Assembly: GCA_905178155.1 (NCBI GenBank) | Contig: CAJINV010000001.1 | Coordinates: 1,601,904-1,665,903, forward strand | Source: Amoebophrya sp. A120 | Lineage: Eukaryota; Sar; Dinophyceae; Syndiniales; Amoebophryaceae | Direction: 5' to 3' | Length of the DNA stretch: 64,000 bases | Shown: piece by piece, positions 23,499 to 33,600 of the stretch | Numbering within the stretch: position 1 is the first letter of the stretch | How the letters are laid out: every line of letters begins with the position of its first letter | Made by a program: the position numbers and the translations under genes | Notes under the pieces: model-generated | What the model saw: only the letters and a program-made list of their open reading frames with translations | What the model was told of the DNA's origin: nothing | The model's database searches: none

Positions 23499-26400
23499 TC
23501 AAACCCGATGCCGGACCAACGCGGGCGAGACACTGGCGATCGGGGGATCAATACAATTGGCAAGCATCGTGTATGGCTTGCAGGGGCAGTGACACTCCGT
23601 CTGCCGCAATGTCACACCGACACCGCCGTCATGGTCCTCCCGTCCCGCTTGACCGTTCGGTGTTGCGCTGAAATTGAAAAGTGAACGGAGTCGCAGCAAG
23701 CTTTGCGGCAGGCAAGACAAAGACACCGTCCACCTCGGTCGTTGCCCGGACGATCGGAACACCATGTCGCCCCCACAGGTCGACCTCCGCACCCGTGGGG
23801 CATCTTTCTTGTCCGCACTGGAAGTGAGTAACTTTGCAGAAATCTTCGCGGTAGAAGGGCGCGAAGCTGCAGGTGGTGGGCCACTTGCAGAGTTGTAAAC
23901 CTGCTTCGGCTGGACGAACGTGTGTGCGAACGAGGCCGCACTTTGTCTTAGCGCGACGCGATCCTGCGCCGGCGCAGCGAGAAGTTCATTCTCGGCCCGC
24001 CGCGTCAAGTTCGAGGCGCGTCTCCGCGGGGCCGCGTCGAGGGCAGTATCTCGTCCTGTGGCGGTTGTTCCGTGAGTATTGCCGGCAACTAGCTCAGGCT
24101 GAGCGTTTGGATTTCCGGGGATTCGGATAATTCTACTGCCAGTTAGTAGAGAATTGGAATTTCTAGAAGTACTTTCATCTCGTCTGCTCGACGTCCCAGC
24201 ACGACGCGACGGGATCGAGGATTGGTGCTCTTTTGCTTGAAGACTTGGTCCATGACGACGAAGAAAGGCTGCTCGATTCACCGCATCCGCGGCCTGGTGC
24301 CTCAAAAGGGTAAATTCGTACGTGCGGGCTCGATTAATTAGAGCTTTAACACCCGTTAGCATGAGAAGTGGTGAATTTGTAGTGAATTTTGCATGACAAA
24401 GTGCAGATGAGTCCGCCGGGACATTGTCCCTCTTGCCCTTCTTGGAAATGGATTCTGCACACCGCAGAAGTCAAGGCTTGCTTATGCGGCGGGCAACTTC
24501 TAGACATGGCCTGGGTGCTGGTCTTTGGCCATGTCTATGCGCCTCCCTGTGCTTGCATAAGAGCACTGTAGCAGCCGCGGCAAAGACGCCAAAAAGAAAG
24601 GCTGCGAAGCACATGCAATTAGGGAAGAAGGCGCAAAAAAACGAGTGAAAGGACCAGGCCGAGAGCTTTGACGCCTCTACCCGGCAGGCGCGTGAACTCC
24701 CCAGGCCTTTTCGGCAGAATATAGACGGGCCGAGTGCAGCAGAGGGCGCTTGTCTTTTCCCCTCGGCCCCACTTCCCAGGGCCTACCCGCGCGATTTTTT
24801 GAGCACTTTTTTGCGCTAGACTTTGCTTATCACGGTCGAAAAGTGGCGCTCGGTGAATTTTGGGGAGAATTTTGAAAAGGGCGCCGGTGAATTTTGTCCT
24901 CCGGCTCCTGTTCGAAATTCGCTAGCGCGTGGGAAACTCCGGGTTTTGGGGCTTCAAAAAAGTGTCGCAAAAGCAAAAAGCTTCAAAATTCACCAAGAGA
25001 AATCTTGACCTGGGAGCCACCTCGAAAATGTCTCACTCCGGAGACAAAGACACACCTGGGGAGTTGTAAGCAGGGCACAGCAGGCGAAGGAAGCTAGTGC
25101 CCGCGGCCGAGTCGTGCCTTCCACCCGAGGCTACTCCCAGATGTCCAACTCCACGCCACAGCCAAAGCCCGTGAGAGCGTACGTGTTGAGCTAGTGGGTG
25201 CCCCTGTGTTCAGGCGTTCCTTTGCCTTTCGACAATTCCGGAGAGGAACTTCTGAGGCAGACGCGCAGAAGCATAAGAGCCCCCCGACCCACCTTCTCTG
25301 GTCGCTAAATACGCACTACACAGCCCGGCGAGCCCCCGCAAGACCACCTCTTTTGGTGCTGCAAGCGCCACCACGCGGCGAGCAGCCCTTCAGGCTATGT
25401 GTCCATACGTAGCGCACTTCTCTTTTAAGTAAATGCAGGTCACGCAATACAAATTCACTGCAAATTCACCCTTCTGTACGCCAACGCCCGTTGAAGACAT
25501 AATCGATTCACCGCATCCGCGGCCTGGTGCTTCAAAAGGGTAAATTCGTACGGAGCGGTGCCTATGAAGGGAGAATCGACAAAATTCAACCCCCCCGGCC
25601 TCTGGCTAAAGCCAGCGAGGGTGCTGGCTAAAGCCAGCAAGGGCGCTGGCTAAAGCCAGAACACCGCCACAGGCGGCCGGATGCTTTTTGGTAATCGCGC
25701 GGCCTGTCCGATGAAAAATTTTCGTGGTCACAGAGCCGCCCGAAGCGGCGCTCTGTGATTTTCTCTATCACAGGATCCCGCGCGAAACAGACGCGGCGTG
25801 CCGAAACTTTGCGGCCTTTCTATTGGGGCGGCAGCTCGCCGGGCCACAATTGAACGCGTGGGCCTCAGCGGAAATGGGGCGCGCCCCCACAGACGGCCGC
25901 ACGCAATCGCGAAAAGGGACTGGGCGAACTTGATACCAAAAAACCCCAAAGGGCGCCAACGGTATCGGGCCCCGCTGGGAAATATTTTGCACAAATTGCG
26001 CAGCCGGTTCGGCGATTGGGCGCTGCGGGTTTTTCTCTTCTGCAACAAAATCGAAGAAAATTTGCGCAGGCAAGCCAACGTGGCAAGCCCGCAGAAGGTG
26101 CGCCCGGCTTTTCACGGAGGCCACACCATGGGGCCCCGCGCGTCCTGCAATCCCGATACCCCACCCCAGCCCCCCCTGGCCCTTTCTGCTTTACTTTTCC
26201 CCGGGATTACATAGCCGGCGCTGTAAAGCCTGGCCCGGGCGCTCCCGCGTGTTGACTTCTGCCGGCGCCCCTGCCTTCTTTCCTTTTTCGTACAATATGA
26301 GTCGCGGGCTGCTCGATTCACCGCATCCGCGGCCTGTCAGTCAGACGAGGCCGGGCGACCTAACAACTTTAATCGGGCCCTAAAAAGTTGCTAATTTGAA

Positions 26401-29179
26401 AACCATCCCAGACCGGAAAATATTCCCAAAACGAAAACGGGAGCAGACGGAGCTAGGCGGGCGGCGCCCGAAGGAAGGCCGCCGCGATTGACGAGGCACA
26501 GGCGAAGAAGGAAAACAAACCCGGGAGCCCACCTCCTCCACCCAGCATTGAGAACCCACACACCAGGCCAACACCACACAACAATAAATGGCCGGGCCCA
26601 CCACCGCTAATTTGTCTGCTAATTTTGTCTGCTAATTTGCCCCCCGAGTGCCCCCAGAACCTCCCCCGGGAGTCTGCTAAATGGCACAGCCAGGTCCCAG
26701 AATCCCTCTGCTAATTGGGCCCCTAATTGGGTTCTAATTTTTTTCAGGGTCTGCTAATATGTCTGCTAACCGGGGCTTTAATTTGCTGCTAAATGGACCC
26801 CCCCATTTTGCTCAAGGCCAAAAATCCAATGGGATTTTCCCTGTGCGTTTGGAGCACAGGGAAATCGCATTGGGATTCCGATACCCTGCGCAATTAGCAA
26901 CAGATTAGCTGACTGTTAGCGCTAGGTTAGCGCACGGTTAGCGGACGGGTTAGCAGACCCAAAATCAGAAGGGGCCAAAAATTTAGCGGACTATTAGCCC
27001 CCCCAATTAGCAAGAGGGTTCTGGGCATTTTTGGGGCGATTTGGGGGCCGGGTTAGCGGGCAATTAGCGGAAAATTTAGCGGACTCCTGCGCCCTCCATG
27101 GCCCAAAACCGAAAGGCCCCAGGGGGAGCCCGAAAAACGAAGCCGGCAGCCCAAGGCGCGAAGCTTCGCCCCGAAGGGGCGACCCGCCCGGCGTCCGACG
27201 GGGTACGGGAAAAGCGGCCCCAACATTCAAGCCCCGAAACTCTAGAAGGGGCCGGCCAAGGGACTGCGCCGGGCCCAGGTGGCGCCGGGCCCGGGGGACT
27301 TGCCCGGGGCCCCGGCGCCGCCGCAATTTAGCAAATTTTTAGGCTTCAATTAGGGCGGGAATTCGCCCGGGCCTGTCTGCCTGAGGCCTGGTGCTTCAAA
27401 AGGTTACAGCTTTAACACCCGTTAGCATGAGAAGTGGTGAATTTGTAGTGAATTTTGCATGACAGATTGCAGATGAGTCCGCCGGGGCATTATCCCTCTT
27501 GCCCTTCTGGGAAGTGGGTTCTGCACACCGCAGAAGTCAAGGCTTATGCGGCGGGCAACTTCTTCTAGACATGGCCTGGGTGCTGGTCTTTGGCCATGTC
27601 TATGCGCCTCCCTGTGCTTGCATAAGAGCACTGTAGCAGCCGCGGCAAAGACGCCAAAAAGAAAGGCTGCGAGCAAGCGCATGCAAATTAGGCAAGAAGG
27701 TGAGAAAGCAAGGGCGAGAGGACCAGGCCGAGAGCTTTGACGCCTCTACCCGGCAGGCGCGTGAACTCTCCAGGCCTTTTCGGCAGAATATAGACGGGCC
27801 GAGTGCAGCAGAGGGCGCTTGTCTTTTCCCCTCGGCCCCACTTCCCAGGGCCTACCCGCGCGCTTTTTTGAGCACTTTTTTGCGCTAGACTTTGCTTATC
27901 ACGGTCGAAAAGTGGCGCTCGGTGAATTTTGGGGTGAATTTTGAAAAGGGCGCCGGTGAATTTTGTCCTCCGGCTCCTGTTCGAAATTCGCTAGCGCGTG
28001 GGAAACTCCGGGTTTTGGGGCTTCAAAAAAGTGTCGCAAAAGCAAAAAGCTTCAAAATTCACCAAGAGAAATCTTGACCTGGGAGCCACCTCGAAAATGT
28101 CTCACTCCGGAGACAAAGACACACCTGGGGAGTTGTAAGCAGGGCACAGCAGGCGAAGGAAGCTAGTGCCCGCGGCCGAGTCGTGCCTTCCACCCGAGGC
28201 TACTCCCAGATGTCCAACTCCACGCCACAGCCAAAGCCCGTGAGAGCGTACGTGTTGAGCTAGTGGGTGCCCCTGTGTTCAGGCGTCGCCCTTCCTTTGC
28301 CTTTCGACAATTCCGGAGAGGAACTTCTGAGGCAGACGCGCAGAAGCATAAGAGCCCCCCGACCCACCTTCTCTGGTCGCTAAATACGCACTACACAGCC
28401 CGGCGAGCCCCCGCAAGACCACCTCTTTTGGTGCTGCAAGCGCCACCACGCGGCGAGCAGCCCTTCAGGCTATGTGGGATGCTTGGGCTCGTGTCCATAC
28501 GTAGCGCACTTCTCTTTTAAGTAAATGCAAGTCACGCAATACAAATTCACTGGAAATTCACCCTTCTGTACGCCAACGCCCGTTGAAGACGTAATCGACT
28601 CACCGCATCCGCGGCCTGGTGCTTCAAAAGGGTAAATTCGTACGGAGCGGTGCCGTCGCTCGAAGCCGCAGAATAATTGGCCGCACGAGACGAGGACGAC
28701 GACGAGGAGGCCCGGGATGCTGATGGTGATGGGGTTGCAGCGCTGGTTTTCTGATGTTGATTTTTCTGGTGGTCGTATTCTTGAAAGGCTGGTGGTGCCA
28801 GTTGTTCTTGTTGTTCATCCTTCCCGATGAAGTTGACTTTTCTTTGTCGGTCTTCGCTTGCGCTGGAAAAGGATGTAGTTGCGGGTACTACGGACTCTAC
28901 TACTCCTGTAGAACAAGCAGAGGTAGAGGCCGCTGAGCCGGTCGCGGATAATTTAGAAGCGTTTCTCGCAGCTGTAGTTTGGCTAGCCAATTCTGCAGAG
29001 GTTCTTGCGGGCAACCACGCCGTCGTCATCCACGACCGGTTCATGCTAGCTGCTGTGACAGGTAGGATGCAGCTAATATCAACCGGAAGCAACTTGTTCC
29101 ACAGCCCACTGTTCCGACTTCCGCTGCCAATCACAAGAAAGAAAAGAGCCCGGATGTAACTTCTCGTCTGGAGAAACAT
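23499..29179 (-). CDS. Ser/Arg-rich open frame split by a 4.3 kb repeat cluster
   Basis: Two open stretches read the same way into a shared about 49-bp sequence (called X), which translates as YEFTLL(K/R)HQAADAV(N/S)R in both. The 5' part (29179 to about 28596) starts at ATG 29177-29179 with MFLQTRSYIRALFFLVIG, a likely signal peptide or membrane anchor, followed by Ser-rich sequence. The 3' part (about 24330 to 23499) is Arg/Ser rich and ends at the stop at 23499. Because X is in the same frame at both edges, removing everything from one X to the other would leave one open frame of about 470 residues. So this is either a gene disrupted by insertion, or one in which the TIR repeats in between are spliced out, leaving several X copies in the protein. 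No domain recognised. RNA evidence would decide between the readings. Confidence 0.45.
24274..24322. repeat. X repeat, copy 1
   Basis: About 49-bp sequence beginning CGATTCACCGCATCCGCGGC and ending AAATTCGTACG. It borders the first 1.2 kb repeat on its left and encodes YEFTLLRHQAADAVNR on the minus strand. Confidence 0.85.
24342..25503. mobile_element. 1.2 kb TIR repeat (R), copy 1
   Basis: Nearly identical to 27408-28595 apart from small indels. Its ends are inverted repeats: the left inner arm GGTGAATTTGTAGTGAATTT (near 24373) matches the complement of the right arm near 25470. The outer arms (CGTTAGCATG and CGTTGGCGTA) are looser. It carries TGCATGACAAA, the internal word shared by the introner families. 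No transposase seen. It is flanked by X repeats on both sides. Confidence 0.75.
24356..24614 (-). CDS. Possible small secreted ORF inside repeat R, copy 1
   Basis: Starts at ATG 24612-24614 and ends at the TAA at 24356-24358. It has a hydrophobic N-terminus (AAFLFGVFAAAATVLL) like a signal peptide, then a Arg/His-rich body. The same frame is open in copy 2 (27422-27682). The copies differ by two 3-nt indels that keep the frame. That is mild evidence of coding, but with so few differences chance is possible. Confidence 0.3.
25504..25552. repeat. X repeat, copy 2
   Basis: Same 49-bp sequence at the right border of the first R copy, followed by GAGCGGTGCC as at copy 4. Confidence 0.85.
25563..26310. 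other. GC-rich spacer between the two repeat blocks
   Basis: Sequence present once in the window, with open frames in several phases but no recognisable protein. It begins with a small tandem repeat (25602-25660). It may belong to an element whose other parts are not in the window. Confidence 0.4.
25602..25660. repeat. Tandem palindrome CTGGCTAAAGCCAG, 3 copies
   Basis: Three copies of the perfect 14-nt palindrome CTGGCTAAAGCCAG at a regular 22-bp spacing, separated by short G/C-rich linkers. Each could form a small hairpin. Confidence 0.85.
26314..26336. repeat. X repeat, copy 3, left half
   Basis: Left half of an X repeat, cut by insertion of the TIR element at 26337. The remainder resumes at 27385 with the duplicated GGCCTG. 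Confidence 0.8.
26337..27384. mobile_element. TIR DNA element of about 1.05 kb with GGCCTG target duplication
   Basis: Inserted into an X repeat; GGCCTG is present at 26331-26336 and 27385-27390. Left end TCAGTCAGACGAGGCCGGGC matches the complement of the right end, TCAGGCAGACAGGCCCGGGC; similarity continues for about 60 bp. The interior is non-coding as far as I can see, with many GCTAAT words in the left half and many TTAGC words in the right half (about 26600-27080), so the whole element tends to fold on itself. A 20-bp-arm hairpin lies at 26827-26873. This looks like a non-autonomous element or large MITE. Confidence 0.85.
27408..28595. mobile_element. 1.2 kb TIR repeat (R), copy 2
   Basis: Second copy of 24342-25503, with a few small insertions (for example near 28475). 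Its left X repeat is the copy cut by the TIR element and is shortened on its right side; its right X repeat is intact. Confidence 0.8.
27422..27682 (-). CDS. Possible small secreted ORF inside repeat R, copy 2
   Basis: 86 residues from ATG 27680-27682. The N-terminus LLAAFLFGVFAAAATVLL looks like a signal peptide. It is the counterpart of 24356-24614; two in-frame 3-nt differences separate them. Function unknown and coding status uncertain. Confidence 0.3.
   Translation of the reverse strand: MRLLAAFLFGVFAAAATVLLCKHREAHRHGQRPAPRPCLEEVARRISLDFCGVQNPLPRRARGIMPRRTHLQSVMQNSLQIHHFSC
28596..28644. repeat. X repeat, copy 4
   Basis: Right-most X repeat, followed by GAGCGGTGCCGTCGCTCG, which continues into the 5' part of the split open frame. 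This junction probably represents the original gene sequence. Confidence 0.85.
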
Positions 29180-29848
29180 CGCTCGGGAGGGTCCCTTCGA
29201 TTTCTTGTGGGGAAAATTGGTGGACTGCACCCGTCGTCGTGGAAAAGAGACTAGAGGCGTACTGAAGGCGAGGCGGGACAACATTATGTTTGAAAAAACC
29301 AATACGGTCGCGCGTGTGGTGGAGAAACCAAAAAAGGTCCGAAAAGCAAAAAATGTTGCAAAAAGCACCACCTGTTAAACTCAAATAAATTTATTGCCGC
29401 AAAAAACCCGCTGCAAAGGCGAAACCTGGTGGTGTATTGGATCAAGTTTGATTTCATTTTCGGTAAAAAATAGCAAGGGTGGCAATGCATATGCAAGGAG
29501 TTAAAAAGGTAGGTCAATAAATCCAGCAAGACGCTGCGCCTGCGCCATCACATTCATTGCAGAACTAGAACACATCAGAGCTCGCTCGCTCACTCACGCT
29601 GCACTAAACAAAGTACTGCTTCAAAAAGCGGCTTCACACTTCATGTTCGTCCGAAGCACAGATAATTCACGCGGCGCTGCAGCGAGCTAGAAAAATGATA
29701 CTTTCTATTCACATCAACATGCGCGAGCATTCATGTGGTCTTCGAACTCTTTGTTTGATTAAGAGATTGCCATCGTACCTACACGACGCAGACTATGCTG
29801 CATCAATAAAAAAGTCACACGAAATGCTCATCGCATCCCCTTGGATTA
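29180..29848. other. Intergenic region
   Basis: AT-rich spacer upstream of the split frame. A weak hydrophobic open frame without an ATG extends from it into the gene. No element recognised until the 733-bp repeat begins at 29849. Confidence 0.45.
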
Positions 29849-30581
29849 GTTTACCAAATATAGCCGCCGGGGCGGAGGTAGTGAGGTCGTGGGCGTTTTC
29901 TTGCCGGCCGTCGCTTTGGCCGCGGCTGTGCTTTTCCTGGGTTCGCCATGCCGTCGCGAGTAACGTTAGGCCGCACGGTATGGTGGCCGCTTCATAAACG
30001 TCGCAAATTTTGGCAAATTCCCGATATTCCCTTCCGAAAGCCAGCCCCCATGCTATGGGGCCGATCCGGGTGCCACGGGGGGCGCCCAAAAAGCGAAGGG
30101 AAATCGGGCCCGTAGCATGCGGGCTGGCTTTGCGCGTCTGGCGCGCTTTTGCTTTTTTGCGTTTTTATTTTTCGCGCCGGCGCTTTTTGCAAAGCTTCCC
30201 AGGCTCTGAAACAGGCGAAAACTCGGCCGCTTTCGCGGCCGCCCAAAATGCTCCGAAATCGCGGCCGTGCCGTGCTGTTTCGCTGTTCTGATTTTGGGCG
30301 CGTTTTTTTCGCGCCCCTTTTTGGGCGCCCCAAACCGCCAGAAACTAAGGCGGTGGGCGCCTCAGAAGGGCGCCCCTTTTGCTGGCTTGTCTGCGTCGTT
30401 TTACCCAGCGGCGATCGATAGAATCCGCTGGCGATTCGGTGCCGACACAGCCAAAGCCGCTTGATAATTGAAAATTTTTTATGCTCAAAAACACTTTCGC
30501 CCGCTTGAAAACTGCCGGTCGTTTTGCGCGATGCATGTCAAGAAAACTCCCCGGCTAGAACCGTTCGGTGACCTCACTACA
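29849..30581. mobile_element. 733-bp repeat, copy A
   Basis: Begins GTTTACCAAATATAGCCGCC and ends ...CGGTGACCTCACTACA. A second copy, itself interrupted, is at 30892-32368. The word TAGTGAGGTC lies near both ends in inverted orientation. Flanks GATTA / TATTA could be a 4-of-5 target duplication. GC-rich interior without a recognisable protein. Confidence 0.75.
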
Positions 30582-30693
30582 TATTATGTACTTTTCAAAA
30601 ATTGGCAAACATACTGTCTGCTACACGAAAATGAGGCATCACCCTCAACAATTGCGCGGAGTACTATGAGTTGGAGCTCCCGGCGCATAATTC

Positions 30694-33600
30694 CTAGCAC
30701 TGGTTCTTGACTTGCGAGTAGACCTGCCGCGAGTAGTCGACACCGACCACCAAGGGAAACACGTTATGCAATGCAAAAGCATCGCACTAGTATAAATTGC
30801 ATTACAAATTAGCCCAGCTTTACAAATTGAATTTGTAATGCTAATTCACCTTGAGAAAGAGACTTGTAGTGCTTGATTGCAACTAGTACGAGTGCCAAAT
30901 ATAGCCGCCGGGGCGGGGGTAGTGAGGTCGTGGACGTTTTTTTGCCGACCGCCGCCTTGGCCGCGGCTTTGCTTTTTCTGGGCTCGCCATACCGCCGCGA
31001 GTAACGTTGGAGTGGAGGGCTTGGATTAATACCGAGGCGCCAAACTTTTTCGGAATTTTTCGCCGAGCCATCTCCAAAGCTACCGACGGAGATCCTCCCA
31101 TCCTCTTGACCACCCTACCAAAAATTATAGCGGGCGACACTTTTCTTTTCATTTTGGAAACTTTGCAAAATGGGAAACGATATCCAGAAGAAAAAGAATG
31201 CGACTCGGAACACAAATCCGCATGGTATGGTGCCCATTCTTTGGAACGAAATCAGGCGACCCCAAAAAAAATGGAAATCGATTTTTAACATAAAAAATCG
31301 CAAAAAACTTTTCAAAAACTTTCCGAAAACTTTTCAAAAACTTTCGCAATGTTTCAGAAAAAGTTGGAGTCCGCTCGTGATTCGAAGTTTTTGAAAAGTT
31401 TTTTGAAAGTTTTTTTTCCCTTTTTTTGTGTTTTTCCTTTAGAAACCGGAAAACGGCAAAGAAAAAAAAACCACGTCCGACTTATTCTCATGGCTCTACC
31501 CTCCGCCCTGATTTACATTTCATGCCCCACCCCATGACCTGCGAAAAATCAAGGAAAATTTGCAACCCGGTCTCCGACCCACATCACCAGAACGACAACA
31601 ACGATCGCCATCACCACCAAGCAATATCGGGTGGGGGATAAACTCTTTCCCACCTGGAATACCACGGACCATTGTGTTTGAAAGGCTCGGCGAAAAATTC
31701 CAAAAAAGTTCTCCACATCGAAAATACTGCCCTCCTCCCCTCCAAGTAACGTTATGCCGCACGGTATGGCGGCCACTTAGGAAACGTCACAAATTTTGGC
31801 CCATTTCCAAAATTCCTTTCCGAAAGCCAGCCCCGATGCTATGGGACCGATCCGGTTGCCAGGGGGGGGCGCCCAAAAAGCGAAGCAAAACCGGGCCCAT
31901 AGCATGCGGATTGGCTTTGCGCGTCTGGGGCGCTTTTTATTTTTCGCGTTTTTATTTTTCACGTCGGCGCTTTTTGCAAAGCTCCCCAGGCTCTAAAACC
32001 GACGAAAAGGCGGCCGCTTTCGCGGCCGCCCAAAATGCTCCGAAATCGCGGCCGTGCCATGCTGTTTCGCTGTTCTGATTTTGGGCGCGTTTTTTGCGCG
32101 CCCCTTTTTGGGCGCCCCAAATCGCCAGAAACCAAGGCGGCGGGCGCCTCAGAAGGGCGCCCCTTTTGCCGGCTCCCCTGCGTCGTTTTATCCAGTGCGA
32201 ATCGATAGAATTGGCTCGGGCTTGTTTGACAACAAAGCCCCGGCCGCTTGATAAGTGCAAATTTTTTATGTCCAAAAACGCTTCCGGCCGCTTGAAAACT
32301 GCCGGTCGTTTTTCAGGGTATATGGCAAAAAAACTCCCTGGTTAGAACCGTTCGGTGACCTCACTACATACGATACTTTTGCACAGGATACACGTACTGC
32401 CACAGCAAATCCAGCCCCTGCGACAGCAAGCCCAACAAGCCAAACTTCAGCACCGCCTGTGACACCACCGCGGCCCAGGAAAACCGACGCGCGGACCCGG
32501 CAAGCACGACTTTGATCTGAATACCATGAAGGGTGCGCACGCGTCGGAAATGGGAATGTTTGTTCGGCAGAAGATGCGGAGGACGACGCTCGGGATCTGC
32601 GCCTGGATGGTCATCTTCTGGGCCGTGACTGATCTCTGGCACCGGTGAAGACGCTCCACCCATGATGTTCCCGTCGCTCTCGCTGGGCGTGGTGAATATT
32701 CTCGATGAATCTGTGTTCATCTTCCCACTAATCATTTTAGAAATTGCAATTGGCTGCACCTCCCTCAACTTGTATTCAGAAAAGGGAATGCGATCGACAG
32801 TGGCGGTGTATTTCGCGGGGACGCTTCGGTTTCGATTGCTGTCGATTGCTGAACTCCAAAAGGACAGTTGCTCTTCGTCCGGTGCAAAATGTAGGGTCAG
32901 CACCAGCACCGAGCCCTTTTCACGCACCACCGTGTCGTCAGGCTGCTTTTCGTCGAGCGAGTCGATGCCAGCGGCGGAAAGTAACTGCCCGAGGGAAACG
33001 TCGAGGGACGTCTTCGGTTTGTGTTTTTTCGAATTTTTCTTTTTATTTCTCTCGTCAGCTCGTCCTGCATCAGATCGCTCGCGGCCCGCTTCTCCTATAT
33101 GAGGATCTTCCGCGAGGTGGACCGCGACAGTTGGAAATGGCTGTTTTACAACGCCGTCGAACCCGAGAAACTCACCTCGTACGGCCGGGTCCGTGGTGGA
33201 GTACAGGAACGGACACCTTTTCCGGTTCTTCCGATACTCCGAGCAAAATTCCACCGCCTCGGCATGCGCAGTCACGGCCACGCGGAAGTCCGGAAGATTG
33301 GCCACATAACGGTCCTTATTAAATGTAAAAATGTCTGGGTCTGGAAAAGTGTAGACTTGTCATGCAGATTTTTCATGGCCCATGAGGTCTGGAATGCGGG
33401 ACTTAGCATGACAGACTCTGCGAGGTCTCTGCCGTGCCTATCCTGCATGAGAAACTCCCCTCCAACCTGGTCAAAAGTGTGCAGCTTTTGGGACTCATGC
33501 AACGCAGATTTTCGCATGCTTCAGATTTACGATGACAAATTGAAATCTTCCAGACCCAGACATTTTTGCAATTCATAGTCCTTCCGAGACAAACGCGTCC

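Larger units (their letters stand above)
30765..32390. mobile_element. Introner, family A, in P2X, enlarged by insertions
   Basis: Starts TATGCAATGCAAAAGC and ends CTTTTGCACAGGATA, between perfect CACGT duplications. It would be about 145 bp long, but a 733-bp repeat with a further element inside sits near its right arm. Removing it plus one duplication joins ...LLWQYV to FPLVVGVDYS in frame. Confidence 0.88.

Noticed and set aside
24823-25008. Identical open frame (MLITVEKWRS...) in both R repeats
   Set aside because: The two DNA copies are nearly identical, so an identical frame gives no evidence of selection; no domain or start context.
25602-25660. CRISPR array
   Set aside because: Only three 14-nt palindromes with 8-bp linkers, in a eukaryotic genome; no cas genes.
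27031-27342. Arg/Gly/Pro-rich open frames inside the 1.05 kb TIR element
   Set aside because: They overlap on both strands and follow from high G+C; no transposase motif.
24274-28644. LTR retrotransposon interpretation of the X-R-X layout
   Set aside because: X is only about 49 bp, reads as host protein, and R has inverted rather than direct internal ends; no reverse transcriptase or integrase.
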